A DNA stretch of 64,000 bases, taken from positions 58,032,546 to 58,096,545 of the forward strand of contig NC_065884.2 of assembly GCF_932274485.2 (NCBI RefSeq). The letters run 5' to 3'. The notes below the pieces were generated by a model. That model saw only the letters and a list, made by a program, of their open reading frames with translations. It was not told the origin of the DNA and searched no databases. This DNA is from Patella vulgata. Its lineage: Eukaryota > Mollusca > Gastropoda > Patellidae. How positions within the stretch are numbered: position 1 is the stretch's first letter; the number at the start of each line of letters is the position of its first letter. The position numbers and the translations under genes were made by a program. This document shows positions 1 to 9,900 of the stretch, one piece after another.

Positions 1-313
1 GATAATGTGCTGATGACTGTATCTAGCTATAATGTGAAAAAACTTGTAATGTGTCAATGACTGTATCTAGCTATAATGTGAAAAATCTCATGTGGCAATG
101 ACTGTGTCTAGCTAAGATGTGAAAATATTGATAATGTGTTGATGACTATCTAGATAAGATGTGAAAATACTGATAATATGTTAGTATCTAGCTAAAATGT
201 TAAAATGATGATAATGTGTTCATGACCTTATCTAGCTAATATGTGCAAAAACTTATAATGTGTTGATGATGTTGCAAGGCATAAACACGAGATATCCTGA
301 ACTGTTTTCTGTG
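1..313. repeat. Degenerate tandem array, about 55-60 bp unit
   Basis: Repeated phrases GATAATGTGTTGATGA, TATCTAGCTAA and ATGTGAAAA recur about every 55-60 bp with many substitutions and small indels. The array runs off the left edge and lies beyond LMF2 exon 6, in an LMF2 intron. Confidence 0.8.
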
Positions 314-320
314 ATATTAA

Positions 321-545
321 CTAAAGATATTCTATATGTATTTCAGTTAGAGAGTTTAGATGAGTTAAAATAACTGATAATGTGTTGATGTTATCTAGCT
401 AAGGTGTGGAATATACTAAAGATATTCTATATGTATTTCAGTTAGAGAGTTTAGATAAGTTAAAATAACTGATAATGTGTTGATGTTATCTAGCTAAGGT
501 GTGAAATATACTAAAGATATTCTGTATGTATTTTAATTAGAGAGT
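321..545. repeat. 95-bp tandem repeat, about 2.4 copies
   Basis: Copies begin with CTAAAGATATTCTRTATGTA at 321, 416 and 511, giving a period of 95 bp. Each unit contains the GATAATGTGTTGATG and TATCTAGCTAAGGTGTG phrases of the preceding array, so it is a higher-order derivative of that array. Confidence 0.85.
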
Positions 546-720
546 TATTTACTGTCTGTGCTAATAGAACAACATACTTAAATTTAATTGTTGTTATTTA
601 CATGTACTTCAACTGTCCACCTAAATACCAATAGGACATACTAAATGCTCTCTTCAGGACTATGGTTTACATTTATAGACCTCTTCCAAAGTTTTTACTT
701 CCAAACCTAGTGGGAGTTTT

Positions 721-912
721 GGTGGCCGACTGGTTAACATGTGCACATTGGATCATAAGGTTTGTCATTGTACGTGACAGGGAGTAGGATTGCCTATCCA
801 ACGTGTGTTTTCTACCCGGCACTAGCAAATTATTAAAATATTCAACCATGCGTTAGTCCCGAAATGACCTAGCTTGTGTGCTGTGAACATTAAACTCTCT
901 CTCTCTCCCTCC
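721..912 (+). mobile_element. SINE family A copy, diverged
   Basis: The copy has a tRNA-like head (GGCCGACTGGTTAACATGTG), the body phrase GTACGTGACAGGGAGTAGG, and the 3' phrases TTAGTCCCGAAATGACCTAG and CATTAAACTCTCTCTCTC. The B box region is partly deleted. Confidence 0.75.
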
Positions 913-1167
913 AACCAAACCGAGTGCAGGCAGTTATTTGTCATAGTTGTGCCAACCATAATGCAACAAATAAACGAAGCGTGTCAATTTAAGTGTAGAC
1001 AAGACAGCTTTAAAATAAATTTTTAGGCTTAATAATCGAATCGTAAATTCTTACTGAATATCCAGAAAAAAATTTACCTAATACTTTTGAGGGTGTGAAA
1101 GCTAATAACCCCAGTGCAGGTTCTCTTCCAGATATAAATTTCTTAGAAATGAAAATAGTGAACATAC

Positions 1168-1320
1168 CTGTGCGAAAAATGCAAATATTCTCAAAGATCT
1201 GACAGGTGCAAAAAATAGAAATGGGATTGGTATCTCAATAACATAGGTGAGGGCACAGCTTAGTTTCAGAAACCATGTTGGGAATTGATGCCAAAACCAT
1301 GCGAATGTTGTAGGAATACA
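1168..1320 (-). CDS. LMF2: LMF2 exon 6
   Basis: 153 nt, residues 203-253, phase 0 at both ends. The acceptor is TTTTTTATTTCAG and the donor GTATGTTC. It encodes [16 protein letters not shown] and [18 protein letters not shown], typical of the LMF membrane domain. Confidence 0.93.
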
Positions 1321-4300
1321 CTGAAATAAAAAATCAATCAAATTATTATTAAAGATGTAATCCTTTAAGGGGAGGGGCTTGGGTAGCCTAATAGTTTAAC
1401 GTGTCCACTTTAGTTCATAAGGTATGTCATTGAGTTAAACAGCATGGTTTTGAATCCCAGCTTGTATGTGACAAGGAGTAGGGTCGTCTGTCCAACCTCA
1501 TGGGTCTTCTCTGCTGCTATAAAGACTCCGAGGCAAAAGCGAACTATTGAACTAAAATTGAACCACATTAGTCCCAAAATATCTAATAAATGTACCAAGT
1601 AGTCACATCAAGCAGACAAAATGAAATGTTAAAATCCTACTGCTCTGCTCCAATTGGATTAATTAAGATGGGCATACGTCAGTGTGCTATGAGGGAGATT
1701 TTGCCCGGACAGTGTTGCTATGGCTTACTCTTATATTGAATTCCAACTGCCAAGGGGATCTTTTACGTGCAGGCCAATGTGTACACAAGACTTCATTTTT
1801 TTTGTCCCCTCCGAACAACTAGACAGCTGTCCTTGGCAGGCCCCTCCGTCCTGAACCACTGTCATGGGGAAACCAAGCCGGAAAATCCTCTTGAACTTTC
1901 TTAGCCAATACCGGGATCGAACCTGCGACCTCCAGACTAGCGAGCCGTCTTACTCACTTAGCCACCATGGCTCCCTCAAGCAGGCGATAAGCTTGACCTG
2001 ATAAAATTTAACTGTACCTGTGTTTCAAAGTGATGGGTTAGAGCTGTTAGACCCCACCATGTTGGACATTTACTATTCAACTTGACAACACCAGATGCAA
2101 ACATCAGCCGAAACAACAACCACTTGACTAACCACATGGTTATCTTATCATGACGATGAGATGGAGCAAATTTCAACTTGGGGATCTGTATCTTAAATGG
2201 TGCGATAAGAATAGTGAGGAAACCAGCCTCCAGCAAAAGAATATCCCTGAAAAATATAAATATGCATAATCATATTCATTAGAGTTTGAATTTAATAAGC
2301 AGAAATTTTGAATTTGAATATTCCTTATTTATACATTGTAATTTGTAAATGAAATGGGTTTAAAAATATTGTGTTTTCCGCACCAACTGGGAAAATGGTG
2401 TGGTGGCTCAGTAGGTAGGACGTTGGCTGGCAAACCTAGCGGTTCTGTGTTCATTCCCAGTGTTGGCCAAGAAAGTTCATCTGGATTTTCTGGGGGGGGG
2501 GGGGGGGTCCATCTTGTCAGTGATGCAGGAAGGAATGCATGACAGGGGACAATGTATAGTTGTTAAGATGGTATAAAAAACTGAGAGAGAGAGAGAGAAA
2601 TAGGTTTAATGCCTACTCAACAAAAACTAGGTCATTTCGGGACTAACATATGGTTTAATTTTATTTCAATAATTTGCTTGCGCGTAGTGGGAGGAAACCG
2701 GAGGACCCGGAGAAAACCCACGAGGTTGGATGTAAAAGAATCTTTGACAGTTGGAATTCAAAATAAGAGTAGGCTGTAGCTTTGCTGCCTGAGCCAAATT
2801 TCCCTCATAGCACACTGCATGGTGTATGACCGTCTTCGTTTGCTCAGCTGGTGCAGGAAAGTAGGATGCTAAACCCCATTCCATTTCATTTATTTTCATA
2901 ATAGTTAAATCTAAGTCTTCACCAATTGGGCAAATGAAGATGGGCATGCTCCATGCATGTAGTGTACAATCATGAGAAAACGCTCTCACAGCGGCCCTAC
3001 GACCTACTCCTAATTCGATTTCCAATCGTTTGGTTTAAGTGCTGTCAAAGATTTATGGAAACTCAGATTTTTATGTTTTTTCATAGCCAGAACCTCCGTC
3101 CGGACGAAAACAGGGATAGGTGATCGCGAAGAGTTCTATCTGCCAAGACCAGGATCGAGAGAGAAAAATGTGGGTTTAACGTCTACTTGACATTAACTCG
3201 ACTAACATGGTTTGATTTTTTTACTTCAGTAATTCCCTTGCACATAGGGGTCTTTAGCAGTGGGAGGAAACCTGAAGACCTGGAGAAAACCCACGAGGTT
3301 GAACAGGCGACCCTACACTTTGTCACATACTACCGAGGAATTGAAATCAAGCCATGTGACACAATTACAGAGCTCATGATCTAAAGCTGAGCCACCAAAC
3401 CAGGATCTTACCTGGGACCGTTCGGTTAGTGTGTCTGAGACAGCAAGATGCTCACTAAGCCACAGAGGCTCATATTGTTAATCAGTTTGGTCAAGAGCTG
3501 ACATACAAACCAACCCAAAGAACAACATATAGTCCTTCGGATAGGAAAAGATCCTGTGTACACATTGACGTGCACGTAAAAGACCCTTTGACATTATTCA
3601 AAATAAGAGTAGACTGTAGCTCAGCTGCCTTGTACAAATTTCCCCAATAGTACATTTTATGTCGTATGCCAATCTTCATTAGTTCAGACGGTGTAGAAAA
3701 ATTGGAAGTTTAACCCCATTTCATTTTATTTTATTAATAATTAAATCTATGTCTCATAATTTGCTGATTAGAATCCGAAAAAAAATAGCCTTCTCAGCAA
3801 AATTTTTTCTCAGTTCTCTGAGTAGTGAGTACTCACTATAAATAATATAATATAAATAATAATCTATTTATTAACAATAGACCTATATAACTATTTCTTT
3901 ATTGTTATACTTACCATTGAAACCACATGAAAGTCTGTCCAACCTAAAGTAGAGGATAGAAAAATCAATATTAACATATGGTAGAGTGCACTCCACATTT
4001 CATCGCATATCAATTTCCATATGGTTGTTTGGTATACTAACAACCTTATTGATTCCACATAAAAACAAATTAAACTAATTGAATCTGATAAAACAGATAG
4101 CAGAAAAGCACATTATGGCAGGCAATCTGTAATCTATTTCTTGTGTCAATCATTACCAAAGGGAAATAACCCAAATAAAAACCATTAACCATAACCAATC
4201 ATCATACTGGGGGTTACAGGAAGCTTTTTCTTGAAAACTTAATGAGCGAGATAATCTGACATTTACCAATGAATTTCATGAAAATTAAATCTTTTTCTAA

Positions 4301-6449
4301 ATTTAGCACATCTCTATGAATTTATTCAAGGACACACTGTTGTGACCGATATAATATTGAATGCATAGAAACTTGGGAGTACAGTGAAGCTAGCTTTATT
4401 AATAGATCAAGCTCAGTACATCGAAATTCAATTATGGCATTTAATGTAAAATCATTGTGGTGTGTACAAACGACAAATTACCTAATTAAAAAGATTTGTA
4501 ATAACATTGTTAAAGGGAAATGTAATTCTCTGGATCCCAATTTTTACATTAATATCAATGTTTAGTAAATTCAAATGGATAGAACTGGATGTATCTTTTT
4601 GATCTTTTTCTATAATATCTAAAGTTGTGGGGTTCTTTTTTTTAATTTTTTTTTACTTTATTTAATAACTAATAAAGTGATGTTTTTATTTACTCTACAT
4701 GTATATTTTAAAATCATAATTTGTCTGTTAATATTATAAATTTTAGTAAATTAGGTTAGGAATTATCCTATTTGACCTTCAGTTTTTTGAATAAGCTTTT
4801 AAAAAATTGTCTATATGATCAAGGACTATAACTCTGATAACAATTAATACTCTGTGTAATTTTTTTAAAGTCAATCATGTTATAATCCATGTGACACAAT
4901 TTAAGCTAGAGTAAGTGCAGAGTACAAGATGTATCCGGATAATATCGCTCAAATTTACCTGGTACATGGAAAGATACAGCATCCATAATAAAGTAAATGA
5001 TACAACATCTCGTCCGCCTCGGCATACCATACAGAAGAATGATATGAGAATTCCTCCAAGACACAAGAGATCCATGCCCGTTTGTACATCTAAACCAAGT
5101 TTAGGTGTCAATTTCAATAATGTTGGTTGTCCATCTAAGAGTTCTTGCCAAGAATTGGCCTCTACAAAAGAATAAATTAATCACATACAATTATAAAAAT
5201 TTCCTATTCAAACAATATATGCAAAAATACATGTTAGAAACACAAAAACACAACTGTTATAGATTTCCATTTTGAATAATTTGGATGACTTGTGTAGATG
5301 TCAAATTTTATTGGGGCATTCTTTTATTGTCTCTTGTTAATGGTCAAGGGTACTTGCATGTCTGGAAATTATGTAACTTAATTTATGAGACTAAAAATGA
5401 ACAATGACTGTAAGTAAGTCACCGTAATTTAGTTTACAGCACCAATCACTACAGGAGCCATGTGTAATTGGTTACCAGTATAAAAGTTTGATAATAAAAG
5501 TGAACTGACCTGTATTGAGAGCCAGTTTGGCAGGTAATACACCATTATCTCCATATAAACCTGTTTAAAAATGAAAGTAACATTATATCAATTGGAGCGT
5601 AACATACTGAATAATTTCATAAAATATCTCCTAAAAAAAATAATTTATAATTAAACTTTGGTACATACAGACATTTGGGATAGTCAGGTTTACATATTGT
5701 AGGCATTGAAACGCTTTGTTCCAGTAATTGTTTAGTTTGATGGAGATACATAACAAGATGTGGTAGAATTAAGCCTAGAGGCACATATTAGGATACCAGA
5801 AAAAAACATGTAACCGATCTGGTTACATTAATATTGGATTATCATATAGAAGGAATTTATAACCACAGACAAAGATTGGGGATCATAAATATTCAGAACC
5901 ATCAGTATCAGTAATAAGACTTTCATCATTTTAGATACATGTATGGTAACAGTCAATTCTCTGTGACTATGATCTCATTGATCTGATTATTTTACTGATG
6001 GTAGGAATGCAGTCATGTTTTTGTGAACCTTAATTGAACGTTTTCAAGGCTTTTTGTGCATTATCATACAAATTCTTGTATCTATTTCTGAGATATTGGT
6101 ATGTACATGTAGCTTAATTCACCAAAACTCTGGGCTTTGGCATATTGATTAGTAATTATATAGGCCTATATGCATGCATATCAATCAATAATTGGATGGT
6201 TCTGTATTTGCAACTCAGCCAACTGATACTATTATTGGCATCTTCGCAGTTCAAATTTCTTTACACTCACACTAGAAGCAGAAAAAATACAAATGAAATG
6301 TGCGCCCTAGTTTATGTAAAATGCAACGCATGCTATTTAGCGTGTTTATAATTACCTGGTATTTGCACATACAAAGACGCAAATGCAAATAAGTAAACTA
6401 CAGACATGCACCACAGAAAAACATCACGTGTCTTTTTCATCTCAGGCAT
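1168..6449 (-). CDS. LMF2: Lipase maturation factor 2 (LMF2), exons 1-6, 3' part outside window
   Basis: Six exons (6449-6356, 5560-5510, 5161-4959, 3943-3915, 2246-2018, 1320-1168) join in phase to 253 codons. The family is a polytopic ER membrane protein; LMF1 is needed to fold dimeric lipases such as lipoprotein lipase, and LMF2 is its less studied paralogue. Seen here: hydrophobic segments near residues 9-31, 82-100, 105-118, 128-143, 158-176 and 222-243, and the family signatures [12 protein letters not shown] (21-32), [11 protein letters not shown] (117-127), [46 protein letters not shown] and [12 protein letters not shown]. The IPG and GVVKL wording fits LMF2 better than LMF1. Start chosen at the first ATG of exon 1; an ATG three codons later is also possible. 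The human protein is about 700 residues, so roughly two thirds lies left of the window. It is head to head with NCAPH2. Confidence 0.93.
1378..1598 (+). mobile_element. SINE family A copy
   Basis: It has the tRNA-like head GGTAGCCTAATAGTTTAACG and B-box-like GGTTTTGAATCCC, then the body TGACAAGGAGTAGGGTCG. The 3' end is diverged and lacks the pyrimidine tail. Confidence 0.8.
1625..1978 (-). mobile_element. SINE family B copy, near full length
   Basis: Read on the minus strand it starts with the tRNA-like GGTGGCTAAGTGAGTAAGAC (A box) and GGTTCGATCCC (B box). The family body follows: CCGGCTTGGTTTCCCC, GGACAGCTGTCTAG, TTTTACGTGCA (plus-strand form), GGCAGTTGGAATTCAATATA. It ends in AGGATTTTAACAT. 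It lies in the intron between LMF2 exons 5 and 6. Confidence 0.85.
2018..2246 (-). CDS. LMF2: LMF2 exon 5
   Basis: 229 nt, the last base of codon 126 plus residues 127-202. The acceptor is TATATTTTTCAG and the donor GTACAGTT. This is the most conserved LMF2 block: [30 protein letters not shown] and [17 protein letters not shown]. Confidence 0.95.
2398..2600 (+). mobile_element. SINE family B, 5' half, with 16-G run and GA tail
   Basis: The tRNA-like head GTGGTGGCTCAGTAGGTAGG is followed by GGCCAAGAAAGTTCATCTGG, as in other family B copies. A run of 16 G at 2492-2507 sits where intact copies have GGGGTGGTTCCCCC. A GAGAGAGA microsatellite ends the piece at about 2584-2598. Confidence 0.75.
2584..2735 (-). 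mobile_element. SINE family A, 3' part
   Basis: Minus-strand family A tail: GAGAGAAATAGGTTTAATG, then AACTAGGTCATTTCGGGACT and CTTGCGCGTAGTGGGAGGAA, up to CCCACGAGGTTGGA. It breaks off there and runs directly into family B sequence in the opposite orientation. Confidence 0.8.
2736..2893 (+). mobile_element. SINE family B, 3' part
   Basis: It contains GACAGTTGGAATTCAAAATA, AAATTTCCCTCATAGCACAC, TGGTGTATGACCGTC and the tail AGGATGCTAAACCCCATTCC. It is joined without a gap to the 3' half of a family A copy. Confidence 0.8.
3153..3403 (-). mobile_element. SINE family A copy
   Basis: Minus-strand copy with the GAGAGAAAAATGTGGGTTTA tail, GTAGGGTCGCCTGTTC-type body and a decayed tRNA-like head near 3340-3400 (GGCTCAGCTTTAGATCATGA on the minus strand). 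Confidence 0.78.
3525..3738 (+). mobile_element. SINE family B copy, 5'-truncated
   Basis: It begins in the body (TAGTCCTTCGGATAGGAAAA), contains TGACGTGCACGTAAAAGACC and TTCATTAGTTCAGACGGTG, and ends GTTTAACCCCATTTCATTTT. Confidence 0.8.
3915..3943 (-). CDS. LMF2: LMF2 exon 4 (29 nt micro-exon)
   Basis: Encodes VGQTFMWFQ plus two bases of the next tryptophan codon (residues 117-126). The acceptor is TCTACTTTAG and the donor GTAAGTAT. It matches the human VGQVFLYFQWD segment and exactly bridges exons 3 and 5 in phase. Confidence 0.92.
3944..4958. other. LMF2 intron 3, nothing recognised
   Basis: About 1 kb of AT-rich sequence between exons 3 and 4. No repeat family seen elsewhere in the window is evident. 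Confidence 0.6.
4959..5161 (-). CDS. LMF2: LMF2 exon 3
   Basis: 203 nt, completing residue 49 and coding residues 50-116. The acceptor is TTTATTCTTTTGTAG and the donor GTAAATTT. It contains the hydrophobic [16 protein letters not shown] and [14 protein letters not shown], matching the second and third membrane segments of the family. Confidence 0.92.
5510..5560 (-). CDS. LMF2: LMF2 exon 2
   Basis: 51 nt encoding [16 protein letters not shown] between split codons. It matches LYGPEGILPA of human LMF2. The acceptor is CATTTTTAAACAG and the donor GTCAGTTC. Confidence 0.9.
5561..6355. other. LMF2 intron 1, nothing recognised
   Basis: About 0.8 kb, AT-rich, no recognised repeat or coding signal. 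Confidence 0.6.
6356..6449 (-). CDS. LMF2: LMF2 exon 1 (coding part)
   Basis: Encodes [20 protein letters not shown] and on to QIPG, with a membrane segment from about residue 9. [12 protein letters not shown] matches FAFASLYTQIPG of human LMF2. The donor is GTAATTAT. The ATG lies 539 bp from the NCAPH2 ATG on the other strand. Confidence 0.92.
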
Positions 6450-6988
6450 GGTCAATCCTTTGTTGTGATTAGTATTCTAACAGTAATTATTGCAACTCAA
6501 CCGGTACGGCTTCACACCAAACAACGTTAGTTAGTCGGTACCCGGAAGTAAGTCCGCGAATACAATAGTTCATCAGACAGACTGTCTGCAATCAAAAAGC
6601 CAGTTGATATCAAGTCATACTATGAATGAGCTGTATCGAAATATAATTTTATTTTAATTTTCATTTGATTTGTAGTATGATTTGTTTTTATTCTATGAAA
6701 TACAATTCGCGCACTAATACACGCTTAATAAATGTAGGTCAAAGGGATTGTAAACTGGCTGATGATTGGTTTATATATTTTCATTGATGGAATATTGCCC
6801 ACTTTTCAACCAATCACTGGTGATATACTATCAAGATTAAAAAATGGCGCCCGCCAGTTTATAAATATTTGTTGATGGTTGTGGAACTTGGCGGACTTCG
6901 CTCAGTTATCCCTTTTTTGGTTACTTTTTCTTTGACCTTGTTGTAAATTCAGTTGTAGGTTTTAATCAGGATAGTGAAAACCATAAAA
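6450..6988. promoter_or_regulatory. Shared bidirectional promoter, LMF2 / NCAPH2
   Basis: This is the whole interval between two divergent start codons. It holds a CCAAT box at 6810-6814 and an inverted one (ATTGG) at 6765-6769, 45 bp apart, and AAAATGGCGCCCGCC at 6841-6855, which resembles a YY1 site (AARATGGCGGC) overlapping a GC-rich E2F-like GGCGCC. No TATA box is obvious near the expected starts. Paired CCAAT boxes are usual in cell-cycle promoters. Regulation is inferred only from these motifs. Confidence 0.7.
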
Positions 6989-6996
6989 ATGACCGT
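6989..6996 (+). CDS. NCAPH2: NCAPH2 exon 1 (8 coding nt)
   Basis: ATGACCGT followed by a consensus GTAAGT donor. With exon 2 it gives [18 protein letters not shown] in phase. This supports the start even though only 2.7 codons are present. Confidence 0.8.
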
Positions 6997-9900
6997 GTAA
7001 GTATGGGAGCAGATGAGCCAAGAGTGGGAAAAAGCAGTTGCAACTTTGTGATACCCGCGGTACTGAGTCACTGACACTACTTTTGTTGACGTTTTGTACT
7101 GTCAATGCCACTGACACTCACAGTCTGACAGGTGTAAAATCACACTCACAGTCTGACAGGTGTAAAATCTTGACTACCCAAGAAGTGGGATTGGGATTGC
7201 CTAGTGGTCTAGAGTGTTGCATAAGGCTTAAAGCTCTAGATGGCTGGTCACCTGGCTTGCAGTTGTGGTTTCAATCTGTGATGTAACTGAGGGTATGTGG
7301 TTTGGAGATAAGCCTTAAGAGATGCCTTCCTGGGACTCTGGTTACCTCCCTGGGACTCTGATTACCTCCCTGGGACTCTGATTACCTCCCAGTACTCCCA
7401 CAGGGAAAACACATCTGGCGCTCTAAGATAATAAAAGTAATATCATAAGACAACTTTTCTGTGATATCACCCTTGGTGGAAGTGGAAGTTTTCTACATAC
7501 AACAACAGTGAACTGTGAATAGTGTGAACATAGGTCTCATTACACTCGCCCTGTATGTTCAGGAACTGTCCTATTGAATCCTTGTTCAAAAAGAATCGGC
7601 CCCCAGTCAATTTTTCTGCTAAACGATCGTGTGTCAGTCTCTGTGAATGCCTGAACATTGTAAAGGCAAAGGAACATTTTAGTGAGAAAATAAGACCTTG
7701 CTTATCTCGTTAGAGTCAGTATGTGCAACACAACATGCTGTTATAAATAAGTCCCCTTCTGCTAAACGGCTTGGCAGAATCCATTCAAATCTAAATATAG
7801 GGTAACACACAAATTTATGTAACTCGGCCATATAAGACGAAACAAAATTTCTGAAAGACATTGCATAATAATGAAATAAAAACACACTCCTTACTTTTCA
7901 TTTTAGTGGAAATGGCCATAATGAACTGGAAGATCGATTTGCACATCTCTTGCAACCGATCCGAGACTTGGCTAAATCTTGGGATGTTGATATTGCCAGC
8001 TATCTTACAGATTACTTGGAAGAGGTAAAACAAAGCACAATATTAAAATAAATTGAGACACAATATTTTTAAAAATTTCATTAGGACAGTGGAAGAAAAA
8101 CCAGAATGTCTTTGGTTTAAATTCTGACTTGCTCTGAAAAGAACGTTACTGTACTTTGCATGAAAAATGCAAAGAGCCAAAGTCCTCTGTACAAAATTTG
8201 TAGCTCAGTTAGAAAATTTAGTTAGAGGTGACCATATCAAATATACATTGACATTTTATATGATTACTATTGATTAGTCTCAATTTCAAGATTATCAACA
8301 TATGAATTATGATGTTATATATATCCATTCTTTTCTCATTAAGCTGTACACGATTAAAAAGTTGTGACTTTTATTTTTACCCACCATGAGGACAGTCTCT
8401 ATCCACAAACAAAAGTGACACATTTTTGGAATGTATCTACATGGATCTTTATGTATTTATCCTCCAACAAGGATGATGCTTTATTAGAAAGTATTTATCC
8501 GCTTACAAGGATGTGACTTTATTAGAATGTATCAATCCACAAACAAGGATGTGACTTTATTGGAATGTATCAATCCACAAACAAGGATGGGACTTTATTG
8601 GAATGTATTTGTCCACAAACAAGGATGGGACTTTATTGGAATGTATTTGTCCACAAACAAGGATGAGACTTTGTTAGAATGTATATATACGCTTATAAGG
8701 ATGGGACTTAATTGGAATGTATTTGTAAGGATGAGACTTTGTTGGAATGTATTTATCCACAACCAAGTCTTTTATTGGAGTGAGGATGAGACTTTATTGG
8801 AATAATAAGAATAATAGCTTTATTCGTACTTAAGTGTAAACATTCAAAATAAAAATGACATGATATTTACAATACTTAGGATCTTGTATTGAGTCTTTAA
8901 ATAACATTAAGTCTCTTATTTTGTCAGCTACAAATACATTATTTACACTATTACGTTCAGTGTCACATTTATTAATCATATTTAGTATATTTACATTCAT
9001 GTCGCTAATATATTTTCACAAATAACAACGACACATCATTGAAATGTGCCTTTTCATAAAAAAAAAAAATGAGGCATGCATGGAATTTGAAATGTATCTA
9101 TCCATGATTGAAATGTATCTATCCATAAACAATGATGATACATGATGAAAATGTGCCTATCCATGAACAAAGATGAGAAATTATTGGAATTTGCCTATCC
9201 ATAAACAATGGTGATGCATAATTGAAATGTGCCTATCCATAAACAAAGATAATGCATTTTTGGAATGTATTGATTGAGAATTATTAGACTGTAAGATTAC
9301 CTACATGTATTATTTATCTTTAGTTTAAAGTGTAAGTTTTTAGCTTTCTATATTTCAAATATGGTGTTTATTATTATGTTTGATTTTGTAGTTGGAACGA
9401 GTTACCATTACTTTTGATGAGGGGAAAACCACCATGAATTTTGCAGAAGCAGCTTTATTAATTCAAGGATCAGCTTGTGTTTATAGTAAAAAGGTAAGAT
9501 ATGTATAAACACAAGCAAGTGAAATTAAGTATCTATTATTTCTTAGGGAGAGGGGGTTTACATAGGCTAAGCCTGTTCCCCAATCCCATTCAGACAACCT
9601 GAATAAAAATATTGTTTAAAAAAAAAAATCAAAAAAAATCAATTATTTCTCAAAATTTGTAAACACCTGTGTTTGTAAATAAAGATGTGACAAGGAGTAG
9701 GGTCGCCTGTCCAACCTCGTGGGTTTTCTCCGGGTCCTCTGGTTTCCTCCCACTGCTAAAGACCCCTACGCGCAAGCAAATGATTGAAATAAAATTGAAC
9801 CATGTGTTAGTCCTGAAATGACCTAGTTTGTGTCGAGTGGACGTTAAACCTCATTTCTCTCTCTCTTGTAAATAGAGCATGTTAATGCTGTATTCCAGTG

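Noticed and set aside
1378-1470. tRNA genes suggested by A and B boxes at many sites
   Set aside because: Each is the head of a SINE; none folds into a complete cloverleaf with a proper acceptor stem as far as can be judged by eye.
2666-3025. 119-codon minus-strand open frame
   Set aside because: Composed of SINE A and SINE B sequence in opposite orientations.
4875-5117. LMF2 exon 3 extended through the donor ([13 protein letters not shown])
   Set aside because: The family continues VGQ-F--FQWD, which is found in exon 4; the extension is intron read-through.
8527-8805. 92-codon open frame rich in WNVF and TNKD
   Set aside because: Minisatellite read-through.
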